NCBI GenBank assembly: GCA_964247055.1
Contig: OZ176050.1
Span: 14,322,001-14,386,000 of the forward strand
Length of the DNA stretch: 64,000 nt
DNA from: Paragordius varius
Lineage: Eukaryota; Nematomorpha
Reading direction: 5' to 3'
Position numbers and translations under genes: made by a program. The notes under the pieces are model-generated. The model was given only the letters and a program-made list of their open reading frames with translations. It was not told the origin of the DNA and did no database searches. The first letter of the stretch is position 1, and every line of letters begins with the position of its first letter. This document shows positions 22,740 through 35,393 of this stretch, piece by piece.

Positions 22740-25700
22740 GGGCAAAGCGGTACCAGGTTAGAAATTTTTTATCCCCAACTTAAAAGGGTAGTCTGAGGGC
22801 CTCGGCCGCAAACAAGACATGTCTTAGGGTCGGTAATTATATCATAGCACTACTGAATTTATAAGGTTGGTTGTTGGTTCGTTGTTAGTGGACTCAACAG
22901 TGTGTCGATATGAAGAAATGACAGGGTTCGCTGTAAAATTACATCTGCATGGAAGATATTGATGGTAAAAAAGTTTTAAACTAATTAATATCAATGGTTT
23001 AATTGTTGTGAAAAAAGAGACACGTGGCTGCTTGAAACAAGTTTCTAATTAGCATCTGATGACGGGTGGAACTTCAAATCTTAAGCAGCTGCTTTGTCTT
23101 TGGCTTACAGATGACATGGTACTTGGTGTCTGGGTGGGTGTGGCTTCTGCAGTCTGCTCATCGTATGTATATATGTGTGTTTTACAGTCCATTAGTTTAT
23201 TTGAAAAGCTTCTGCTTGCAGTGCTCTAATATAACACAGCCGAATAAAAGCGGAATTGTGCTTATGGCAAAATCTGGCAGTTTGGGAATATTTATTGCGC
23301 TATGAGCGAGCATTAAGGGCTAAGGTGCAAGATCATAACTGCTCACGAACAAATATGACAGATCAGAAACATAATTTTGTAGTAATGATTTCTAAATCTT
23401 TAAAAATGACCAATTTTTAAGAGCTTTAAATTCTAGTTTTGTGTGAGTGATGTTCTTGCAAATTCTAAGGGCAGGCCAAGAATATTAAAGCCTGTAAACT
23501 GGTTAAATAGTAAAAAACTCTAGCGGATCATTGATGATCCAATACCTTAAGTTCCAAACAATTTACATGTGGCCGTAATGGCAAAGATCATAGGATTTCT
23601 TCACCAGCTAAATATGTGTTTCACAGCTTTTTTTGAAAAGAATGTATGGTTGGGATACCTGAAGCGGGATAACTTAACCTCTAGTTACGTTTTCCAGGAT
23701 ACCTCCCCAAAAATCGCAAAATAGGTATGAAGAATCTTTTAAAAGAACCACACGATGTTGTCCGTTTACGCTCCTCGTATGCAAGTGAACAAGGGAGAAA
23801 ACAACAAAGATGTTTTAGGATCTGTAATATTATTCGTGGGTCAATGCTAATCGTTTTAGATTATTTAAACGCGAAAATAAGTCGTAATTGTTTAGATTAT
23901 GATACTGTTATAGGTCGCTCTAACATAGCGGAACGGCAGAGTCACAATGTACAATAGAAAGCGGTTAATGAGTAAATATATTAATTAAGGCTCCCACAAG
24001 GATGCTGGGAACAAGCATAATGATACATTATAATAGATAATAAGTTGGATACATGTCCGAATGGGAAATCATTCCATGATCGCCGGCTGGCATTTAAAGT
24101 GGCAGATCGATTATTAATGACAAATGATTACGAAAACAACCGTGAGTGACGGACTACTCATTGTATGCTCCTTAAAGCTGGCAAACTTGTGCACTAATTG
24201 CCCTAAAAAGAATCTATACTTTCCAACAGGTGCATTAATTGGTGAGTAATTAAGTTAGAAAAAAAATAGAAGGAGAATGTCCAATCCAAACTGTTAGTCA
24301 GTGTGGATGCTTCTAAAAATGTAGAAAGGTTTTATTTAAACTCTTAGGCACGCTTTTAACTGGATAGATTGGGATGAACTGTCAGGGATTATTGCGAAAA
24401 TTTATCCACCTCCGGCGTTCATGGCTAACAAAGCTTCAAATAAGCTATTAAAGACAGTTTTGAAGTTAATAGGTGGATAGATACTAAAGCGGAAGTAAAG
24501 AACTTGATGGGAATTAGGATGATTGATTTGCTGGGGAGTGTATATACTAACTGTAGCAATTACTGGTTTAAAGCTAGCCACGGTTATAATAGTATAGGGT
24601 GCTGATATCCCTATCTTAAAGGATGCTCTGTACAGAAGTCATCATTCCTTCCACTTCAGGACCTATTCTACCAACTTGAGATGGGAGCTTTTGATGAACC
24701 ACCTAGTTTGGATGAAATAGAAGCTTCAATCCGATCGATAATATTCAAGTGTCGGATAGATTCCACCTAAAATATGCCGTGCTGGTAGCGAGATCCAAAG
24801 AATTTGGAAAATATTTTTAAGGAAGTGCAGTAGTTGGAAGCAGGTACGCGGAAAGACCCTGAATCATAATGTTTTTCCTTTGCTTAATGTTGACAGAAAT
24901 ATCGGAATCGTGAACAACAGATTATTAAAATTCCTCCTGTCTTATATACACTGTGGTAGAAAGCAGAGAAAGCTCAATTTAAGACGATTCAGAATAGCAG
25001 AAAGAGGGACGCGTGCGTATTTTCTTGATTCACAAGGCGGTTGATTGGTTCTTCATTAAGGTTAAATAGACTTCCTGATTTAACACGGTTGTTCTACATT
25101 TCTATCAATGCTATGCGACATTAAGCAACAAGGCAAAGGATTCTGATGGGGAGACCTCAAACTGTTTCAGATCTGCAACGGTGGTGTAAGGCCGAGTGCA
25201 GATTGTCCCCCAATCTATTCAACATTTTCTTGGAAGGCAGTCTAATAGAAGTAAGGCAGCATTATCGAATATATTGGAACCAACACTAAAAAAGTCTAAC
25301 CTCAGTAATTTGATTCCGGCGCAAGGCTGATATTTACTTTGCATATGATAAGTTTTTCTGAATTACTCTCTTTATGAACTGAATTGCTCTTAAAAAATTT
25401 GATAAAACATTTTGAAAATATAATGTTATTTTAACATTCAAATTCTATCATTAGGCTAAAATAGGTTATCCGTCGATCGTGCTGAAATCTGATTTTAAAG
25501 CGAAAACTTATATCTAGTTTTGTGATTGGCAAAAAGTTACTAATCAAATACATAGAAAGTACACTCATCGAAACCGCCATATGCTTAGATGAATAGCAGC
25601 TTCAAAAAGCGTCTCTTGTTTGCATTGTCACACCTGCTCGGCTTTGCGGATCCGAGTGTTGAATAACTAAAGAAGATAACAAAACCTGGAATATTAATTT

Positions 25701-26420
25701 ATAAAATATCTAAAATTGCGATCATATAAATGGTATTATGAAACAAAATCGAAAATCCATAAGTGATCCAGTAAAAAAGATCCATAAGCGATCCAGTAAA
25801 AAGATATGAGCGGTTTGTCAAGATCATTCGTCCGACTAGCAAGAACCAGATGTTAATTTACTATCGGTGGGTGGAAAATCGACGCTTGAAGGCAGATATG
25901 GGTGAAAGTCTAATACGCTCTTTCTTGGTTATTGGTCACTTTGGAGCGGAACTGTATACTAAGTGCAAAATGTAGTTTTGCGAATTAGCTAGAGCTGTAG
26001 GGAAACATCTGATCAAAAGTGCCATGCTGAAACTTAAGAAGAAAAGCGGTTTGATCTATCCTCACCAATGTCAAAAACGGTAGGGTTAAAGGAGCAGTTA
26101 CCTGCGCATATAGCATATACTGTAAGTGTGTTTAGTGCCAAGATCATGAGTAAGCACCAAAACACACACACACCAAAGCCTCATAATACAAGTGCCATGC
26201 CTTTTTGTACCAAATCGAAGTCACGAAGATGAATAGGGTTAAATATAACCATAAGATGTGCCACGTCTTAATTAATGCAAAGCCGTTGATTAGTAATATA
26301 TTTCTTTTATGTCAATATCCCATGTGATGGTTTACCTTCTATGGTATAACTGCGGCCCCATGTAACAGCAATGATAAAAAGTAGATGCTGGTGCTTTGTC
26401 ATCAAGAGCGTTAACGCGGT
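22740..26420 (+). mobile_element. Old degenerate LINE relic
   Basis: A block visibly richer in GC than the surrounding DNA. It has no long open frame, but fragments in LINE order can be read: an endonuclease piece near 23845-23950 (MLIVLDYLNAKISRN...VIGRSNIAERQ, like GDFNAKIG...VIGRHGIGER), a pre-RT piece near 24694-24765 (DEPPSLDEIEASIRSI) and an RT motif-B piece near 25165-25250 (CRLSPNLFNIFLEG). Frames shift between them. It probably covers most of one element; limits are set by base composition. Older than the LINE at 11345-14290. Confidence 0.65.
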
Positions 26421-26981
26421 TTTGCTTTTCTATAATTTCAAAATAAGCGGTTAAGCCTATATAAAATTTATGATTTTTTATTATATTTAAGCAAACAATG
26501 TTTGTAAATTATTGAAAAATTCACAATTGTAGTTTATTTTGAAATAACAGTAAAAAAATATCCCAAAATATAATATAAAAAGAGAAAAGGTAAAAATTTA
26601 AAAATGCCTTTTTATGATTTGAAACGTTTATCAGAAATATTTTGTAATACATGTGAAATTCCGAAAATACTAATCTCAACTATCTCACGATTTTTTTTGT
26701 TTTGAATATAAATTATAATGTATAAATTAAAAATATTAAAACTTCATTACTTTTTCATTTTTTTAGTTAATAAAGGCATGGATTAAATAAAAAGCAGTTT
26801 TATAACTCCTAGAGTTTAAAATTGGGACATTTCCAAAACACGATTTAAACGAACACCTGATATAAAATCAAAATATGTCAAGTTTTTCCTAGTAAAATGT
26901 AGCATGAAAGCTTTTAAAGATAATTATTTACATTTTTTTACAATAATATATATTTATTCGCCTGTTGCATTAGCATATTAA
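26421..26981. other. Gene-free AT-rich stretch
   Basis: No supported feature. Confidence 0.4.
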
Positions 26982-27556
26982 CACTTGGATACAACACACT
27001 CCTTTTAGTCCTTCGATTCAAATTGGGGTAGTTGGATACCCCAGACCTATTTAAAATTAAATTCCTTAAAAAATATAGAAGGAATCGAAACTATGGCAAA
27101 ATTTTGCACTTATCTAACATTAATAAACCGAAATATATAAAAAATTTTATTCAAAAATACTTGGTATTACTTATTTTAAGCTAAAACCGAAAGGTAAAAA
27201 TTTCGTCAACGTGACATGTCAAATTGTAAAATTAAAAAATTATACAAACTAAACCGCTTTTTCTATTTCTATCAATGTTAGATGTAATTTATATAAAAAA
27301 TTAGCTTTAGTTTTACCCTTAAAATTAAATAAAGACGATATTTTGCAAAAATTTTATAAAATAAAAATGGCGTCGAAGTAGTTTGAGATGGAGCTTTTTT
27401 TTCAAAACAATATCAAGATGTTTTGGCATATTTATATATTATTTATTAGGATAGAAGCATAAATTTAAATTGGGACCGTTTCCTTCAGTATTTTTTTAAA
27501 AATATTAATTTAAATTTAGTCTGGGGTATTTAGATACCCCAATTTGAATCGAAGTG
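26982..27556. mobile_element. M3 piggyBac-like MITE, whole
   Basis: Flanked by TTAA at 26978-26981 and 27557-27560. The short arm reads (inverted) CACTTCGATTCAAATTGGGG. The long arm is 'cacttggatacaacacactc' followed by the same 'cgattcaaattggggtag'. The TTAA duplication and CAC/GTG ends are piggyBac hallmarks. Noncoding inside. Confidence 0.85.
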
Positions 27557-27560
27557 TTAA

Positions 27561-28363
27561 AAAGAAACATATAAATGTCGGCAAACAGTAGGATAAGTTT
27601 TTTCAATATTACATTTTTTAATATATTTTTGTATCATGCGCTTAAAAGGTTAAGGAAAGAAGAATTTAAAATTGGCTTAATACCTTATACTTTTTCAAAT
27701 TCATTTTCAATTGCTCTTATTTAAAAGTCCAAAATGTAATGAAGTGTTTATAAGCATCTTTATATTATAGGCAAATAAATATTATGGTTTTGCAATTATC
27801 ACAATTTGGAACTCTGTAATTTAAAAATTTATGAGAATCAATTAATTTATAACAAAATTAAGATAAATATATAATCAAAAACATCCAAATATTTGTTTTG
27901 ACCTCAAAATATAATTTAATAAAATTGAACAGGTATTGAAGTGTTGAATCTTATCTGATATTTTCTCTAAAACCATTAATTGCGAAATTTCTGCATTAAA
28001 TATTTTTTAGCAGAATCTTCGTATTAAAAATCGCAGTGCATAAATTAATATTAACTCATGTAGCTTGTATATATTGTAATTATAATTAAGTTTATATCCT
28101 TGTTAAAAAATTTTTTAGCATATGCGCCAAATCAACGATTAAATGTGTAGCGAACCACGAACAACTACAAAGCTCAGTTTTTTCTCAGATAATATTTCAG
28201 AATATTCCTTCTATATCCAGATTTAAACACATTAGCTTAAAAATAAACAGTTGTTAAGTCAGTAAAACATTGCTTTTGAACACTGCTCAGACTTGTCAAT
28301 GTATTTTTTTGCATAATTTTAGAAATAATTTATTGGTATTGGTATAATTAATTATTTTATTAA
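27561..28363. other. Gene-free AT-rich stretch
   Basis: No exon or repeat supported; some fragments resemble M4 interiors (gcgcttaaaaggttaagg near 27640), suggesting an eroded MITE. Confidence 0.4.
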
Positions 28364-29436
28364 CAATACGATTCAAATAGGAGAATTAAAATACCCCAGA
28401 CTAAATTTGATTTTTAAAAAACTACTGAAGGAAACGGTCCCATAAATTTTCATACTAATAAAAATTATATAATGCCAAAAATAGATTTTGAAAAAAGTTC
28501 CATCAAACTACTTCAATGAAATTTTTTAACATATCGTCTACATTTAATTTTAAGGGTAAAATTAAAGCTATTTTTATTTATATCTAACATTGATAGAAAT
28601 AGAAAGAGCGGTTTTTTTTGTATTAGTTTTAAATTTTACCATTGCACACATCTCACGTTGACTAATTATCTACCTTCCAGTTTTAGCTTAACACTTCGAT
28701 TCAAATTGGGGTATCTAAATACCCCAGACTAAATTTAAGTTAGATATTTAAAAAATACTGAAGGAAACGGTCCCAATTTAAATTTTTGCTTCTATCCTGC
28801 TAAAAATTATATAAATATGCCAAAATATCTTGATAAAATTTTGTTTTGAAAAAAAAATTCCATCTCAAACTACTTCGACGCTACAATTTCGCAAAATATG
28901 GTCTTCATTTAATTTTAAGGGTAAATCTATAACAATTTTTAATATAAATTACATCTCACATTGATAGAAATAGAAAAAGCGGTTTAGTTTGTATTATTTT
29001 TTAATTTTACCATTTGAGACATGTCAAGTTGACGAAATTTTTACCTTTCTTATTTTAGCTTAAAATATGTAATATCAAGTAATTTTGAATAAAATTTTTT
29101 ATTTATTTGGAATTATTAATGTTATATAAGTGCAAAATTTTGTCATGGTTTCGATTCCATTCCATACTTCTTAAAGTATTTGATTTTAAACACGCCTGGG
29201 GTATCCAACTACCCCAATTTGAATCGAAAAATGAGTGTGTTGTATATAAGTGTTAAACTAAGTAAAATCAAGTTTTTGAATAAATATTTTATATAATTCG
29301 GTTTATTAATGTTATAAGTACAAAATTTTGCCATGGTTTCGGTTCATTCCATATTTTTAAAATATTTAATTGTAAACAGACCTGGAGTATACCCCAATGT
29401 GAATCTGGACTAAAATGAATGTGTTGTGTAAAATTG
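28364..29436. mobile_element. M3 MITE split by a second M3 MITE
   Basis: The older copy has TTAA at 28360-28363 and 29437-29440. Its left part (28364-28691) and right part (29253-29436) are together one M3 element, interrupted at an internal TTAA by the copy at 28692-29252. Ends 125 bases before the EHBP1 start codon. Confidence 0.85.
28692..29252. mobile_element. M3 piggyBac-like MITE, nested, whole
   Basis: Begins CACTTCGATTCAAATTGGGG after TTAA (28688-28691) and ends 'tgtgttgtatataagtg' before TTAA (29253-29256). The target TTAA is duplicated within the host element. Confidence 0.88.
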
Positions 29437-29561
29437 TTAAATTTTTCCATAAAACAGCTGAGAGGTTTATCAAGTTAGCCATCTGAATCGGGACCCAGCC
29501 CTAAAACTATGTTTAGCATATATTGTAAATAATTGGCCTTTCTACTTCATCACAAAATATC

Positions 29562-30763
29562 ATGTCAATTTGGAAAAAAATGAATCGAAGTGGATCAAAA
29601 GCTGTAAAGTTTAAATTTACAATCACCTATCATGAGATGGTACTTGAATACGAAAGCAAATGGTATAATATCATTAATTATTTCTAGTGTTCCAGATAAA
29701 GTTTGTTTAATATGGAGTCACAAAAACCGAAAAATTTTAACTGCGGTAAATATTTTTTATTTTTATATATATTTTTTAGTTTGACACCAAGATTTAATTT
29801 TAATCATTTATAAATTTAACTTTTATAGTGGAGAAAATGGGAACCATCGATAGAAAACGCATATAAAGGTGTTATACATTGGCCCGTGCCAGAAATTACA
29901 GAATTCGAAGTGACACTCTTTCGTGACAGCAAAAATCCACAAATATTCCAGGACCTATATTGGAATCTACTTGTTTCTGATGTATGTCAATTTTATTTTA
30001 GTTTAATAATTTTGCAGCAAATTATTTTACATTTGACTTTTAATTTTTTTAGTTAAAAGGTTGGATAATAATTTTATTTATTTAGGATACTATATCTTGA
30101 TTATTAATTGTATCAATATATGTTTAATTTATTATATTAAGAAAAATATTTTATTTATATATAAGTTATTTATGGCTAATGTATATATAAATCTGGGTTA
30201 AAATTAGTTTACACCTGTTAAAAATATTGATTTTAGATTATTTGGTACACTTTGTTAGCCGTTTTAAAACCGTATTTAGGGAAGAGCTGGTATCGGTTGT
30301 CATTTTCAAAAATATTTTTTTTTTCAAAAAAAAATATTTTAAATTATTACTTTTTTCAACAAAAAAATATTAGTTTGAATTAACATATATAAGATTTTGA
30401 AGAAAAATGTAAATTTTACACCAAAAATTGAAATTATACGGATGGACAAAACGCAAAAAATATAAAGACAATTATTTTTTTCACACAAAAGACAACCCAA
30501 CTATATACTTTTTAAATGTTGATTTTTTTACTTATAACACTCATCGTTTAAAATTGCAAAGCATAAAATAAACACAATCAATCAATCACACATATTCAAC
30601 GATTGTTAATAAATCCTTTTTTAAATGTGTATATATATTAAGGTTTGAAAAAGTGCCCTTTGTTGTCTTTTGAAAAATGATATTTTGTCTTTATATTTTA
30701 ACGTTTTTGTCCATGGTTTAATTTCATGTTTTACTGTAATACATATTCAATCATTTTTCAATT

Positions 30764-30798
<35 letters not shown>

Positions 30799-33700
30799 TT
30801 ATTATACCAAAAAACCCTTTTAATTGCTACAAAAATGTTTAATTTTAACTTTTTTTTTATTATTACATTTAGTTAACCACCACATTGTCTAAAAATAATG
30901 GAAAAACCGCTTCGAAAAATTCCATATCAGCTAAAACTTCAATTAATCTCAATGAGTATATTGGGCCCTCGTGTGGATTAGAGTCTAAAACTACGCCCCA
31001 CCTTAAATTAGATCTTAAACCCGAAGAAAAATTTAAAGGGGGACAATCAAAACGACGACATATTAAACAAGCCTATGTTAACCTTAGTATTACAACTCAA
31101 TTCATAAGCGAAGGCAAAGGCATAAAGTATGAGTGATATATATTTTTTTAAGTTTTTGATTGAATTGATAAAAAATGGAATTTAAACTGTTTTTTAATTA
31201 ATTAAGTAACATTTAATATTATTATATTTTAGCTGTTAATACTGTAAAAATTGAAGTTATATGGATGAACATCGCGTAATAATATAAAGACAAATATTTT
31301 TTTTGTAAAACACAACCCCATACTTTTTAAATCTTGATTTTTTAAAATATAACTCATTGTTTTAAACTGCTGCAAAGTATGAAATAGGAATATATATTGG
31401 TAACACAATCAATTATGTATGTATTTTACGATTGTAATTAAATAATTTATATAGGAAAAACTAAGGTGCAAAAAAGTATGGGGTTGTTTTTTGAAAAAAA
31501 AATTTGTCGTTATAATTTCACATTTTGTCCGTATAATTTCAATTCTTACTGTATTTCACTACACCTAAATTTTTGCTATCAATGGACATATTCTGTTGAT
31601 TAACAATATCTGAGTTTTAAACCCATTTTGTTTTTTTAATAACATCAGAGTTAATTTATAATTTTTTTCACAAAGAATTTTGTGATCTTATATTGAAAAT
31701 GTTTTTTTTAAATTTTTATAAAAATCAGATAATTTACATTACATGGCAATAAAAAATTTACAAAAATACTAAAATAGCACACTGCTTTAAATGCAATTCT
31801 ATAGGATTATTAATTTTTTATTTTTTTTCATATACCCTTGAACAATTCAAATTCACTTTAAAAATAAATTATGTTTTCGGGCTTATATAACTCATTATTA
31901 CTAAGAAATATATCTTTATGGCTTAGTTTACTATTTTTTGCAGTATTATTTCAATTACAAACAAAATTTCATCTTTTTTTAAAAATATAAAAAAAAATCT
32001 AGTAATTTTTAATTTTAAAAAACACATAATAATTTGTTTGAGGGTACAATTTAATTTAAATCGTTCGAGGGTGAATTTAAAGTCTAAATGGTATATATAT
32101 TTTATAAAATAAAATAGCAATGAAGATATAACCAACACCTCCAGTTTAGATCTTGATTTTCCTCAACAAAATCAAAATTATTCAAGTATTTCAGAGTTAT
32201 CCGATAATCCATACAATAGTAATATAGAAAAAAACAGTGAAATCGAGCATTTTTACCCTAAAAACTCGCTTGAAACGCCTTTAAAGAATGGAAAAAACGT
32301 ATTCACTAATAACCCGTTTGATAGCCATTATAATTTACACAATATTGAAACCAATTATAATTATAATGGAAATAAGGAAATTCCCCTTAAAAATTTTGAA
32401 ATGAATTCTAATGATATCACAAAAAGTCAAGATTTATTACTAGAGATGTCTTCTCCTTTGCTAGAAACTCAAATACCCGTGAATAAAAGCAAACACAACA
32501 AAAGTAAAAAGGGTAGGTTAAATTATTACACTTATTTTTTTGGTGTTTTGAAATTTTTATAATTTTAGTATTAAAAAATGGATTTTGATAGTTATTTGAA
32601 AATTTTAAAAGTTTGAATGATAAAATTATATAATTTCAGATTTCCAAAATATGGTTTTAGCATATTTTTTTATTTTAATAGTTATTTGTAAATTCGAATA
32701 AATTTTAAATTTTTTTGACATTCAAAATCGAATAGGTTTTTAATATATTACGTTTTTTATATATACCATTTACAGGTCCAATTCACACACATGAATAATT
32801 CAAATTTACCCTAAAATAAATAATATGTTTTTTAGAATCAACTTACATATATATATTTGTATTTAAAAAATGAAATTTTTTTAATAATAACCTTTTTTAC
32901 TAAAAAAATGTGATAAAATATTCGCTATAAAGTAATAATTCATATTAAAGATGAGTTACAGTTATATTAGCTGCCCGAAAACACATAACTTATTTTTAGG
33001 TTAATTTAAATTGTTCGAACTGTAAATGGCATATATTATTTTTTGCATTTTTAATAGTTATTTGAAATATTTTTATGTTTATTTTAAGAAAAAAAGTGTT
33101 TTAGCTATAAATTTCATACTTATTATAATTAAATTATTGATTTGGCTTTGAGTTTTTTTCAGTAAAATGGACATTTTTTATATGTAATAAATGTATCAAA
33201 GAAGCATGATTTTTATTGAATATATATTTCGATAAGGTCCCTGGAGATTATTTAATTATATATGATTTTTGCCTTTTTTGCATTTTTTGATTGTTAAGAA
33301 ATCTTTTAAAGTCATATATAATTGATATATATTTTTTTCATTATCAGATTTATTTTTATAATTTTATATTCGTAGTATATATCTATTCATATATCTTGTA
33401 ATGTTTTTTCCTATCGAACTTAGTTTTTTTCAATCAATATAGGGTATTTAAATACCCCAGACTTTATTTAGCTTGATATGTTCAAAAAACTACAGAAAAC
33501 AGAAACAACTGTTTAAAAATTTTATATCTAACTAACTTTTTTCTCTTTAATACCCAGATATTGGATATTTTTAAATTTTATTACATTTCTGAATAATTAT
33601 TTTTCCAAATTTATACTTTTCTTTATTGTATGAAATTGCATGCTTATTAATATTAAATATTTATTATATATTTTACAGTTTCAACAAATTTATTCTCAAG

Positions 33701-35358
33701 ATGTGTTCTACTTACATCAACATCCATAAACTCACCTTTAAATTTCTCAAAATCCAATAAAAATGATTATTTAAATACTAATTGCCAACGAAATAATTTT
33801 GTATGCCCACAAAAAATTAATTCCTCCCCCCCACCTCAAACGTTAAGGAGGAATGATACTACGATATTTAGATCTTTTAGAGGTAAGCGAAATAAAAATA
33901 ATTCGAAATTATACGGACAAAATTTTGGTTTAAAAAGACAACTTGCTATTTATTCTTTTTTTAAAACTATATAACTACCGATTGTTTTAAACATTGCAAA
34001 GTATAAAATAAAAAGATGTAATACATTCATAACAATAATTATTTTATATTTTACAGTAAAAACTAAAATTATACGGACAAAAAACACGTAAAAATATAAA
34101 GACAAATATTTTTTTTTTAAAAGATAATCAACCATACTTTTTCAAACTTTTCCTTTTTTTAAAATATAAATAATTGTTTTTAAAATTGCAAATATGAAAT
34201 ATAGATGTATATCTTTAATATAATCAATTATATATTATATGATTGTAATTAAATAGCTTATAAATGGATAAATTAAGGACTTTAAAAAAGTATGGTTGTC
34301 TTTTTTTGAGTAAAAATTGTCTTTATATTTTTAGGTGTTTTGTGTCCGTATAATTTCAATTTTTACTGTAGTACAATTGTAATTAAATATTTAACCATTT
34401 TTATATGATAAATTAAGGTTCAAAAAAAGTATGGTTGTCTTTTTTTGAATAAAAATTGTCTTTATATTTTTACATTTTGTCCGTATAATTCCAATTTTTA
34501 CTGTAATTTTGAATAAATGACTGTAATTGATTTTTTGTAAAGAAAGTTTACTTTAATTTATGTGTTTGAGTTTTTAAAATGGCATTATTCAACTTGTCTC
34601 CTATGGGTAAAATACAGTATGAATAAGTATATATATATATATATATATATATATTGGTAGAAAGCTATTGCTTATTGGCGAATAGCATAGAATATGCAAC
34701 AAAGAGCATTATTATTGGCTAATAATGTTAAAATATGAAAAAATCAACTATAAGCCAAATATAATTCCCTTTGTTATATATATATGATATTTGACAAAAA
34801 TTAATAACTTTCTAGCAATATATACTTACTCATACTGTATTATAAGTTTGAAATTATGGAAAATGTTTGATTTTTTTAATTTTTTTATAAAAATTGTTTT
34901 TTTTCACTTAAATTAAACATAGTTTTAGTATAGTTTGAATTTGCATGAGTTAATTTTTCTTTACATGTATTATGTATGATTATTTAAGCCAACTTAATTT
35001 TGTAAATTTTAGCGAAGTTTTATTACTTTTTTGTTATAAATATCTGGAATTAGGATAGTAAAAATTGAAGTTATACGGGCACAAAACGTGTAAAAATATA
35101 AAGACACATATTTTTTTCTTCAAAAGATAATTCCATACTTTTTAAACCATAAATTATTTCCCTAAAAAAACTATAAATTACAATAAAATACATAATTGGT
35201 TGTCCTATCATTACAAAAATTTACAATTTTAAACAATGATTAAAACAATAAAAAACAAGATATGAAAAATATGGTTGTCTATTAGAAAATATATATTTGT
35301 CTATATATTTTTACGCTTTATGTCCGTATAATTTCAATTTTTTTATTGTAAATTTCGG

Positions 35359-35393
<35 letters not shown>

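Noticed and set aside
30873-31126. Possible small separate gene
   Set aside because: It is exon 4 of EHBP1: the phase fits both sides and it supplies the end of the NT-C2 domain.
31923-32138. Minus-strand open frame of 71 codons
   Set aside because: It is AT-rich sequence of an M2 MITE overlapping the start of EHBP1 exon 5 on the other strand.
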